Shown here: positions 49,201 through 60,327 of the stretch, piece by piece
How the letters are laid out: every line of letters starts with the position of its first letter
Numbering within the stretch: the first letter of the stretch is position 1
NCBI RefSeq assembly: GCF_040115645.1
Contig: NW_027096011.1
Span: forward strand, 1,178,001 to 1,242,000
Reading direction: 5' to 3'
Origin: Euwallacea fornicatus
Lineage: Eukaryota > Arthropoda > Insecta > Coleoptera > Curculionidae
Length of the DNA: 64,000 nucleotides
Position numbers and translations under genes: made by a program
The notes under the pieces: generated by a model
The model's database searches: none
Seen by the model: the letters and a program-made list of their open reading frames with translations, nothing else
What the model was told of the DNA's origin: nothing

Positions 49201-51040
49201 CTTCAAGATGCAATTAGGATGCGTCGTGTCACCTTAAAGATCTCGTCGAGCTGATTAATTTGAATCTGCGATTAAGAAGTTTGGAGTTGATTTGGTGAAG
49301 TTATCGAGTCTCAAAGTTGGAAAAGTCTCAAAAGTTGCGTGTTTGAGCCCATAAAGTACTATTTATCGTGGAAACTCTTCAAGATGCAATTAGGATGCGT
49401 CGTGTCACCTTAAAGATCTCGTCGAGCTGATTAATTTGAATCTGCGATTAAGAAGTTTGGAGTTGATTTGGTGAAGTTATCGAGTCTCAAAGTTGGAAAA
49501 GTCTCAAAAGTTGCGTGGTTAAGCACATAAAGTCCTATTTATCCTGGAAACTCTTCAAGATGCAATTAGGATGTGTCGTGTCACCTTAAAGATCTCGTCG
49601 AGCTGATTAATTTGAATCTTTGATTAAGAAGTTTATAGTTGATTTGGTGAAGTTATCGAGTCTCAAAGTTGGAAAAGTCTCAAAAGTTGCGTGTTTGAGC
49701 CCATAAAGTACTATTTATCGTGGAAACTCTTCAAGATGCAATTAGGATGTGTCATGTAACCTTAAAGATCTCGTCGAGCTGATTAAATTGAATCTTTGTT
49801 GAAGAAGTTTGGAGTTGATTTAGTGAAGTTATCGAGTCTCAAAGTTGGAAAAGTCTCAAAAGTTGCGTGGTTAAGCACATAAAGTCCTATTTATCCTGGA
49901 AACTCTTCAAGATGCAATTAGGATGTGTCATGTCACTTTAAAGATCTCGTCGAGCTGATTAATTTGAATCTTTGATTAAGAAGTTTAGAGTTGATTTGGT
50001 GAAGTTATCGAGTCTCAAAGTTGGAAAAGTCTCAAATGTTGCGTGTTTGAGCCCATAAAGTACTATTTATCGTGGAAACTCTTCAAGATGCAATTAGGAT
50101 GTGTCATGTAACCTTAAAGATCTCGTCGAGCTGATTAAATTGAATCTTTGTTGAAGAAGTTTGGAGTTGATTTAGTGAAGTTATCGAGTCTCAAAGTTGG
50201 AAAAGTCTCAAAAGTTGCGTGGTTAAGCACATAAAGTCCTATTTATCCTGGAAACTCTTCAAGATGCAATTAGGATGTGTCATGTCACTTTAAAGATCTC
50301 GTCGAGCTGATTAATTTGAATCTTTGTTGAAGAAGTTTGTAGTTGATTTGGTGAAGTTATCGAGTCTCAAAGATGGAAAAGTCTTAAAAGTTGTGTGTTT
50401 GAGCACATAAAGTACTATTTATCCTGGAAACTCTACAAGATGCAATTAGGATGTGTCATGTAACCTTAAAGATCTCGTCGAGCTGATTAATTTGAATCTG
50501 CGATTAAGAAGTTTGGAGTTGATTTGGTGAAGTTATCGAGTCTCAAAGTTGGAAAAGTCTCAAAAGTTGCGTGTTTGAGCCCATAAAGTACTATTTATCG
50601 TGGAAACTCTTCAAGATGCAATTAGGATGCGTCGTGTCACCTTAAAGATCTCGTCGAGCTGATTAATTTGAATCTGCGATTAAGAAGTTTGGAGTTGATT
50701 TGGTGAAGTTATCGAGTCTCAAAGTTGGAAAAGTCTCAAAAGTTGCGTGTTTGAGCCCATAAAGTACTATTTATCGTGGAAACTCTTCAAGATGCAATTA
50801 GGATGCGTCGTGTCACCTTAAAGATCTCGTCGAGCTGATTAATTTGAATCTGCGATTAAGAAGTTTGGAGTTGATTTGGTGAAGTTATCGAGTCTCAAAG
50901 TTGGAAAAGTCTCAAAAGTTGCGTGTTTGAGCCCATAAAGTACTATTTATCGTGGAAACTCTTCAAGATGCAATTAGGATGTGTCATGTAACCTTAAAGA
51001 TCTCGTCGAGCTGATTAATTTGAATCTTTGTTGAAGAAGT
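46289..51040 (+). repeat. A-type (CpG-rich) domain
   Basis: Many monomers here have gagcccat, atcgtgg and either gcgtcgtg with tctgcgattaag or gtgtcgtg with tctttgattaag. Examples of the full A-type are the units at 46289, 47345, 47697, 48049, 48225, 48753, 50513 and 50689. Common-type units with ggttaagcac and tcct (46465, 48401, 49457) are interspersed at regular places because they are part of the local higher-order repeat. This is the densest run of A-type monomers in the window and the largest excess of CpG per monomer. Confidence 0.8.
47648..49786 (+). repeat. Tandem 6-monomer higher-order repeat (1056-bp unit, two copies)
   Basis: 47648-48730 recurs at 48704-49786 with no difference seen. 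The unit is five A-type or near A-type monomers (47697, 47873, 48049, 48225, then 48577) plus one common-type monomer (48401, ggttaagcac and tcct). The marker ttatagttga lies at 48577 and 49633, exactly 1056 bp apart. The same marker appears singly at 42241, 46641 and 53505, where only parts of the hexamer are present. Confidence 0.88.
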
Positions 51041-52330
51041 TTGGAGTTGATTTGGTGAAGTTATCGAGTCTCAAAGTTGGAAAAGTCTCAAAAGTTGCGT
51101 ATTTGAGCACATAAAGTACTATTTATCCTGGAAACTCTTCAAGATGCAATTAGGATGTGTCTTGTAACCTTAAAGATCTCGTCGAGCTGATTAATTTGAA
51201 TCTTTGTTGAAGAAGTTTGTATTTGATTTGGTGAAGTTATCGAGTCTCAAAGATGGAAAAGTCTTAAAAGTTGCGTGTTTGAGCACATAAAGTACTATTT
51301 ATCCTGGAAACTCTTCAAGATGCAATTAGGATGTGTCATGTAACCTTAAATATCTCGTCGAGCTGAATAATTTGAATCTTTGTTGAAGAAGTTTGGAGTT
51401 GATTTGGTGAAGTTATCGAGTCTCAAAGTTGGAAAAGTCTCAAAAGTTGCGTGGTTAAGCACATAAAGTCCTATTTATCCTGGAAACTCTTCAAGATGCA
51501 ATTAGGATGTGTCATGTCACTTTAAAGATCTCGTCGAGCTGATTAATTTGAATCTTTGTTGAAGAAGTTTGTAGTTGATTTGGTGAAGTTATCGAGTCTC
51601 ACAATTAGAAAAGTCTCAAAAGTTGCGTGGTTAAGCACATAAAGTACTATTTATCGTGGAAACTCTTCAAGATGCAATTAGGATGTGTCATGTAACCTTA
51701 AAGATCTCGTCGAGCTGATTAATTTGAATCTTTGTTGAAGAAGTTTGGAGTTGATTTGGTGAAGTTATCGAGTCTCAAAGTTGGAAAAGTCTAAAAAGTT
51801 ACGTGGTTAAGCACATAAAGTCCTATTTATCCTGGAAACTCTTCAAGATGCAATTAGGATGTGTCATGTAACCTTAAATATCTCGTCGAGCTGATTAATT
51901 TGAATCTTTGTTTAAGAAGTTTGGAGTTGATTTGGTGAAGTTATCGAGTCTCAAAGTTGGAAAAGTCTCAAAAGTTGCATGGTTAAGCACATAAAGTACT
52001 ATTTATCCTCGAAACTCTTCAAGATACAATTAGGATGTGTCGTGTCACCTTAAAGATCTCGTCGAGCTGATTAATTTGAATCTTTGTTGAAGAAGTTTGG
52101 AGTTGATTTGGTGAAGTTATCGAGTCTCAAAGTTGGAAAAGTCTCAAAAGTTGCGTGGTTAAGCACATAAAGTCCTATTTATCGTGGAAACTCTACAAAA
52201 TGCAATTAGGATGTGTCGTGTCACCTTAAACATCTCGTCGAGCTGATTAAATTGAATCTTCGATTAAGAAGTTTGGAGTTGATTTGGTGAAGTTATCGAG
52301 TCTCAAAGTTGGAAAAGTCTCAAAAGTTGC
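50860..52330 (+). repeat. Duplicated 8-monomer segment, copy 1 (partner at 54028-55498)
   Basis: About 1.47 kb is repeated at an offset of 3168 bp (18 monomers). Markers in order: gtgtcttgtaac (51159), ttgtatttga with agatggaaaag, ctgaataattt (51363), ctcacaattag, ctaaaaagttacg (51791), aagatacaat, and ctctacaaaatg with aaacatctcg and gattaaattg. I saw no difference between copies when comparing monomer by monomer. Confidence 0.82.
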
Positions 52331-54027
52331 ATGGTTAAGCACATAAAGTCCTATTTATCCTGGAAACTCTTCAAGATGCAATTAGGATGTGTCATGTAAC
52401 CTTAAATATCTCGTCGAGCTGATTAATTTGAATCTTTGTTGAAGAAGTTTGGAGTTGATTTGGTGAAGTTATCGAGTCTCAAAGTTGGAAAAGTCTCAAA
52501 AGTTGCGTGGTTAAGCACATAAAGTCCTATTTATCCTGGAAACTCTTCAAGATGCAATTAGGATGTGTCGTGTCACCTTAAACATCTCGTCGAGCTGATT
52601 AAATTGAATCTTCGATTAAGAAGTTTGGAGTTGATTTGGTGAAGTTATCGAGTCTCACAATTAGAAAAGTCTTAAAACTTGCGTGGTTAAGCACATAAAG
52701 TACTATTTATCGTGGAAACTCTTCAAGATGCAATTAGGATGTGTCATGTAACTTTAAAGATCTCGTCGAGCTGATTAATTTGAATCTTTGTTTAAGAAGT
52801 TTGGAGTTGATTTGGTGAAGTTATCGAGTCTCAAAGTTGGAAAAGTCTCAAAAGTTGCGTGGTTAAGCACATAAAGTCCTATTTATCCTGGAAACTCTTC
52901 AAGATGCAATTAGGATGTGTCATGTCACTTTAAAGATCTCGTCGAGCTGATTAATTTGAATCTTTGATTAAGAAGTTTAGAGTTGATTTGGTGAAGTTAT
53001 CGAGTCTCAAAGTTGGAAAAGTCTCAAATGTTGCGTGTTTGAGCCCATAAAGTACTATTTATCGTGGAAACTCTTCAAGATGCAATTAGGATGTGTCATG
53101 TAACCTTAAAGATCTCGTCGAGCTGATTAAATTGAATCTTTGTTGAAGAAGTTTGGAGTTGATTTAGTGAAGTTATCGAGTCTCAAAGTTGGAAAAGTCT
53201 CAAAAGTTGCGTTTTTGAGCCCATAAAGTACTATTTATCGTGGAAACTCTTCAAGATGCAATTAGGATGCGTCGTGTCACCTTAAAGATCTCGTCGAGCT
53301 GATTAATTTGAATCTGCGATTAAGAAGTTTGGAGTTGATTTGGTGAAGTTATCGAGTCTCAAAGTTGGAAAAGTCTCAAAAGTTGCGTGTTTGAGCCCAT
53401 AAAGTACTATTTATCGTGGAAACTCTTCAAGATGCAATTAGGATGTGTCGTGTCACCTTAAAGATCTCGTCGAGCTGATTAATTTGAATCTTTGATTAAG
53501 AAGTTTATAGTTGATTTGGTGAAGTTATCGAGTCTCAAAGTTGGAAAAGTCTCAAAAGTTGCGTGTTTGAGCCCATAAAGTACTATTTATCGTGGAAACT
53601 CTTCAAGATGCAATTAGGATGTGTCATGTAACCTTAAAGATCTCGTCGAGCTGATTAATTTGAATCTTTGATGAAGAAGTTTGGAGTTGATTTGGTGAAG
53701 TTATCGAGTCTCAAAGTTGGAAAAGTCTCAAAAGTTGCGTGGTTAAGCACATAAAGTCCTATTTATCCTGGAAACTCTTCAAGATGCAATTAGGATGTGT
53801 CATGTCACTTTAAAGATCTCGTCGAGCTGATTAATTTGAATCTTTGTTGAAGAAGTTTGGAGTTGATTTGGTGAAGTTATCGAGTCTCAAAGTTGGAAAA
53901 GTCTCAAAAGTTGCGTATTTGAGCACATACAGTACTATTTATCGTGGAAATTCTACAAGATGCAATTAGGATGTGTCATGTCACTTTAAAGATCTCGTCG
54001 AGCTGATTAATTTGGATCTTTGTTGAA
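52331..54027 (+). repeat. Mixed monomers between the two 8-monomer copies
   Basis: The segment contains a second gattaaattg / tcttcgattaag monomer (near 52600), a ctcacaattag unit with cttaaaacttgcgtgg (near 52655, a combination not seen elsewhere), ctcaaatgttgcg at about 53029 (also at about 50033, 17 monomers upstream), a gcgtttttgag variant near 53208, A-type units at 53153-53504, and ttatagttga at 53505. It is a patchwork of pieces of the 46-51 kb domain. Confidence 0.7.
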
Positions 54028-55498
54028 GAAGTTTGGAGTTGATTTGGTGAAGTTATCGAGTCTCAAAGTTGGAAAAGTCTCAAAAGTTGCGTGTTTGAGC
54101 CCATAAAGTACTATTTATCGTGGAAACTCTTCAAGATGCAATTAGGATGTGTCATGTAACCTTAAAGATCTCGTCGAGCTGATTAATTTGAATCTTTGTT
54201 GAAGAAGTTTGGAGTTGATTTGGTGAAGTTATCGAGTCTCAAAGTTGGAAAAGTCTCAAAAGTTGCGTATTTGAGCACATAAAGTACTATTTATCCTGGA
54301 AACTCTTCAAGATGCAATTAGGATGTGTCTTGTAACCTTAAAGATCTCGTCGAGCTGATTAATTTGAATCTTTGTTGAAGAAGTTTGTATTTGATTTGGT
54401 GAAGTTATCGAGTCTCAAAGATGGAAAAGTCTTAAAAGTTGCGTGTTTGAGCACATAAAGTACTATTTATCCTGGAAACTCTTCAAGATGCAATTAGGAT
54501 GTGTCATGTAACCTTAAATATCTCGTCGAGCTGAATAATTTGAATCTTTGTTGAAGAAGTTTGGAGTTGATTTGGTGAAGTTATCGAGTCTCAAAGTTGG
54601 AAAAGTCTCAAAAGTTGCGTGGTTAAGCACATAAAGTCCTATTTATCCTGGAAACTCTTCAAGATGCAATTAGGATGTGTCATGTCACTTTAAAGATCTC
54701 GTCGAGCTGATTAATTTGAATCTTTGTTGAAGAAGTTTGTAGTTGATTTGGTGAAGTTATCGAGTCTCACAATTAGAAAAGTCTCAAAAGTTGCGTGGTT
54801 AAGCACATAAAGTACTATTTATCGTGGAAACTCTTCAAGATGCAATTAGGATGTGTCATGTAACCTTAAAGATCTCGTCGAGCTGATTAATTTGAATCTT
54901 TGTTGAAGAAGTTTGGAGTTGATTTGGTGAAGTTATCGAGTCTCAAAGTTGGAAAAGTCTAAAAAGTTACGTGGTTAAGCACATAAAGTCCTATTTATCC
55001 TGGAAACTCTTCAAGATGCAATTAGGATGTGTCATGTAACCTTAAATATCTCGTCGAGCTGATTAATTTGAATCTTTGTTTAAGAAGTTTGGAGTTGATT
55101 TGGTGAAGTTATCGAGTCTCAAAGTTGGAAAAGTCTCAAAAGTTGCATGGTTAAGCACATAAAGTACTATTTATCCTCGAAACTCTTCAAGATACAATTA
55201 GGATGTGTCGTGTCACCTTAAAGATCTCGTCGAGCTGATTAATTTGAATCTTTGTTGAAGAAGTTTGGAGTTGATTTGGTGAAGTTATCGAGTCTCAAAG
55301 TTGGAAAAGTCTCAAAAGTTGCGTGGTTAAGCACATAAAGTCCTATTTATCGTGGAAACTCTACAAAATGCAATTAGGATGTGTCGTGTCACCTTAAACA
55401 TCTCGTCGAGCTGATTAAATTGAATCTTCGATTAAGAAGTTTGGAGTTGATTTGGTGAAGTTATCGAGTCTCAAAGTTGGAAAAGTCTCAAAAGTTGC
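54028..55498 (+). repeat. Duplicated 8-monomer segment, copy 2, with a shorter third copy at 56035-56796
   Basis: Matches 50860-52330. Its part 54275-55036 recurs at 56035-56796 (offset 10 monomers) with one difference, ctgaataatt here versus ctgattaatt at 56289. The ctaaaaagttacg marker is at 54959 and 56719, and a fourth occurrence at 60767 lies in a segment (about 60330-60838) matching about 56282-56790 at an offset of 23 monomers. This one module has therefore been copied at least three times within 10 kb. Confidence 0.8.
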
Positions 55499-56796
55499 GT
55501 ATTTGAGCACATACAGTACTATTTATCGTGGAAACTCTACAAGATGCAATTAGGATGTGTCATGTAACCTTAAAGATCTCGTCGAGCTGATTAATTTGAA
55601 TCTTTGTTTAAGAAGTTTGGAGTTGATTTGGTGAAGTTATCGAGTCTCAAAGTTGGAAAAGTCTCAAAAGTTGCGTGTTTGAGCCCATAAAGTACTATTT
55701 ATCGTGGAAACTCTTCAAGATGCAATTAGGATGTGTCGTGTCACCTTAAAGATCTCGTCGAGCTGATTAATTTGAATCTTTGTTTAAGAAGTATGGAGTT
55801 GATTTGGTAAAGTTATCGAGTCTTAAAGTTGGAAAAGTCTCAAAAGTTGCGTGATTAAGCACATAAAGTACTATTTATCCTGGAAACTCTTCAAGATGCA
55901 ATTAGGATGTGTCATGTCACTTTAAAGATCTCGTCGAGCTGATTAATTTGAATCTTTGTTTAAGAAGTATGGAGTTGATTTGGTAAAGTTATCGAGTCTT
56001 AAAGTTGGAAAAGTCTCAAAAGTTGCGTGGTTAAGCACATAAAGTACTATTTATCCTGGAAACTCTTCAAGATGCAATTAGGATGTGTCTTGTAACCTTA
56101 AAGATCTCGTCGAGCTGATTAATTTGAATCTTTGTTGAAGAAGTTTGTATTTGATTTGGTGAAGTTATCGAGTCTCAAAGATGGAAAAGTCTTAAAAGTT
56201 GCGTGTTTGAGCACATAAAGTACTATTTATCCTGGAAACTCTTCAAGATGCAATTAGGATGTGTCATGTAACCTTAAATATCTCGTCGAGCTGATTAATT
56301 TGAATCTTTGTTGAAGAAGTTTGGAGTTGATTTGGTGAAGTTATCGAGTCTCAAAGTTGGAAAAGTCTCAAAAGTTGCGTGGTTAAGCACATAAAGTCCT
56401 ATTTATCCTGGAAACTCTTCAAGATGCAATTAGGATGTGTCATGTCACTTTAAAGATCTCGTCGAGCTGATTAATTTGAATCTTTGTTGAAGAAGTTTGT
56501 AGTTGATTTGGTGAAGTTATCGAGTCTCACAATTAGAAAAGTCTCAAAAGTTGCGTGGTTAAGCACATAAAGTACTATTTATCGTGGAAACTCTTCAAGA
56601 TGCAATTAGGATGTGTCATGTAACCTTAAAGATCTCGTCGAGCTGATTAATTTGAATCTTTGTTGAAGAAGTTTGGAGTTGATTTGGTGAAGTTATCGAG
56701 TCTCAAAGTTGGAAAAGTCTAAAAAGTTACGTGGTTAAGCACATAAAGTCCTATTTATCCTGGAAACTCTTCAAGATGCAATTAGGATGTGTCATG

Positions 56797-59700
56797 TCAC
56801 TGTAAAGATCTCGTCGAGCTGATTAATTTGAATCTTCGATTAAGAAATTTGGAGTTTGTTTGGTGAAGTTTTTGAATCTCAAAGTTGGAAAAGTCTCAAA
56901 AGTTACGTGGTTAAGCACATAAAGTACTATTTATCGTGGAAACTCTACAAGATGCAATTAGGATGTGTCATGTCACTTTAAAGATCTCGTCGAGCTGATT
57001 AATTTGAATCTTTGTTTAAGAAGTTTGGAGTTGATTTGGTGAAGTTATCGAGTCTCAAAGTTGGAAAAGTCTCAAAAGTTGCATGGTTAAGCACATAAAG
57101 TACTATTTATCCTCGAAACTCTTCAAGATACAATTAGGATGTGTCGTGTCACCTTAAAGATCTCGTCGAGCTGATTAATTTGAATCTTTGTTGAAGAAGT
57201 TTGGAGTTGATTTGGTGAAGTTATAGAGTCTCAAAGTTGGAAAAGTCTCAAAAGTTGCGTGTTTGAGCCCATAAAGTACTATTTATCGTGGAAACTCTTC
57301 AAGATACAATTAGGATGTGTCATGTAACCTTAAAGATCTCGTCGAGCTGATTAATTTGAATCTTTGTTGAAGAAGTTTGGAGTTGATTTGGTGAAGTTAT
57401 AGAGTCTCAAAGTTGGAAAAGTCTCAAAAGTTGCGTGTTTGAGCCCATAAAGTACTATTTATCCTGGAAACTCTTCAAGATGCAATTAGGATGTGTCATG
57501 TCACTGTAAAGATCTCGTCGAGCTGATTAATTTGAATCTTCGATTAAGAAATTTGGAGTTGATTTGGTGAAGTTATAGAGTCTCAAAGTTGGAAAAGTCT
57601 CAAAAGTTGCGTGTTTGAGCCCATAAAGTACTATTTATCGTGGAAACTCTTCAAGATGCAATTAGGATGTGTCATGTAACCTTAAAGATCTCGTCGAGCT
57701 GATTAATTTGAATCTTTGTTGAAGAAGTTTGGAGTTGATTTGGTGAAGTTATCGAGTCTCAAATTTGGAAAAGTCTCAAAAGTTACGTGGTTAAGCACAT
57801 AAAGTACTATTTATCGTGGAAACTCTACAAAATGCAATTAGGATGTGTCGTGTCACCTTAAAGATCTCGTCGAGCTGATTAATTTGAATCTTTGTTGAAG
57901 AAGTTTGGAGTTGATTTGGTGAAGTTATCAAGTCTCAAAGTTGGAAAAGTCCCAAAAGTTGCGTATTTGAGCACATACAGTACTATTTATCGTGGAAACT
58001 CTACAAGATGCAATTAGGATGTGTCATGTAACCTTAAAGATCTCGTCGAGCTGATTAATTTGAATCTTTGTTGAAGAAGTTTGGAGTTGATTTGGTGAAG
58101 TTATCGAGTCTCAAAGATGGAAAAGTCTCAAAAGTTGCGTGGTTAAGCACATAAAGTCCTATTTATCCTGGAAACTCTTCAAGATGCAATTAGGATGTGT
58201 CATGTCACTTTAAAGATCTCGTCGAGCTGATTAATTTGAATCTTTGTTTAAGAAGTTTGGAGTTGATTTGGTGAAGTTATCGAGTTTCAAATTTGGAAAA
58301 GTCGCAAAAGTTGCATGGTTAAGCACATAAAGTAGTATTTATCCTCGAAACTCTTCAAGATGCAATTAGGATGTGTCATGTCACTTTAAAGATCTCGTCG
58401 AGCTGATTAATTTGAATCTTTGTTGAAGAAGTTTGGAGTTGATTTGGTGAAGTTATCGAGTCTCAAAGATGGAAAAGTCTTAAAAGTTGCGTGTTTGAGC
58501 ACATAAAGTACAATTTATCCTGGAAACTCTTCAAGATGTAATTAGGATGTGTCATGTAACCTTAAAGATCTCGTCGAGCTGATTAATTTGAATCTTTGTT
58601 GAAGAAGTTTGGAGTTGATTTGGTGAAGTTATCGAGTCTCAAAGTTGGAAAAGTCTTAAAACTTGCGTGTTTGAGCACATAAAGTACTATTTATCGTGGA
58701 AACTCTTCAAGATGCAATTAGGATGTGTCATGTAACCTTAAAGATCTCGTCGAGCTGATTAATTTGAATCTTTGTTGAAGAAGTTTGGAGTTGATTTGGT
58801 GAAGTTATCGAGTCTCAAAGTTGGAAAAGTCTCAAAAGTTGCGTGGTTAAGCACATAAAGTCCTATTTATCCTGGAAACTCTTCAAGATGCAATTAGGAT
58901 GTGTCATGTCACTTTAAAGATCTTGTCGAGCTGATTAATTTGAATCTTTGTTGAAGAAGTTTGGAGTTGATTTGGTGAAGTTATCGAGTCTTAAAGTTGG
59001 AAAAGTCTCAAAAGTTGTGTGGTTAAGCACATAAAGTACTATTTATCCTGGAAACTCTTCAAGATGCAATTAGGATGTGTCTTGTAACCTTAAAAATCTC
59101 GTCGAGGTGATTAATTTGAATCTTTGTTTAAGAAGTTTGGAGTTGATTTGGTGAAGTTATCGAGTTTCAAATTTGGAAAAGTCGCAAAAGTTGCATGGTT
59201 AAGCACATAAAGTACTATTTATCCTCGAAACTCTTCAAGATGCAATTAGGATGTGTCGTGTCACCTTAAAGATCTCGTCGAGCTGATTAATTTGAATCTT
59301 TGTTGAAGAAGTTTGGAGTTGATTTGGTGAAGTTATCGAGTCTCAAAGTTGGAAAAGTCTTAAAACTTGCGTGTTTGAGCACATAAAGTACTATTTATCC
59401 TGGAAACTCTTCAAGATGCAATTAGTATGTGTCATGTCACTTTAAAGATCTCGTCGAGCTGATTAATTTGAATCTTTGTTGAAGAAGTTTGGAGTTGATT
59501 TGGTGAAGTTATCGAGTCTCAAAGTTGGAAAAGTCTCAAAAGTTGCGTGGTTAAGCACATAAAGTCCTATTTATCCTGGAAACTCTTCAAGATGCAATTA
59601 GGATGTGTCATGTCACTTTAAAGATCTCGTCGAGCTGATTAATTTGAATCTTTGTTGAAGAAGTTTGTAGTTGATTTGGTGAAGTTATCGAGTCTCAAAA

Positions 59701-60327
59701 TTAGAAAAGTCTCAAAAGTTGCGTGGTTAAGCACATAAAGTACTCTTTATCGTGGAAACTCTTCACGATGCAATTAGGATGTGTCATGTAACCTTAAAGA
59801 TCTCGTCGAGCTGATTAATTTGAATCTTTGTTGAAGAAGTTTGGAGTTGATTTGGTGAAGTTATCGCGTCTCAAAGTTGGAAAAGTCTCAAAAGTTGCGT
59901 GGTTAAGCACATAAAGTCCTATTTATCCTGGAAACTCTTCAAGATGCAATTAGGATGTGTCATGTCACTTTAAAGATCTCGTCGAGCTGATTAATTTGAA
60001 TCTTTGTTTAAGAAGTATGGAGTTGATTTGGTAAAGTTATCGAGTCTTAAAGTTGGAAAAGTCTCAAAAGTTGCGTGGTTAAGCACATAAAGTACTATTT
60101 ATCCTGGAAACTCTTCAAGATGCAATTAGGATGTGTCTTGTAACCTTAAAGATCTCGTCGAGGTGATTAATTTGAATCTTTGTTTAAGAAGTTTGGAGTT
60201 GATTTGGTGAAGTTATCGAGTTTCAAATTTGGAAAAGTCGCAAAAGTTGCATGGTTAAGCACATAAAGTACTATTTATCCTCGAAACTCTTCAAGATACA
60301 ATTAGGATGTGTCGTGTCACCTTAAAG
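56797..60327 (+). repeat. Mixed monomers with the ttatagagtc variant
   Basis: Units starting at 56849 carry a lone gaagtttttgaatctc monomer. Three units (near 57223, 57399 and 57575) share ttatagagtc instead of ttatcgagtc, which removes a CpG kept in almost all other monomers. Later units carry gtagtattta (58331), gtacaattta (58508), and single changes such as atcttgtcgag (58921) and ttatcgcgtc (59861). Confidence 0.7.
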
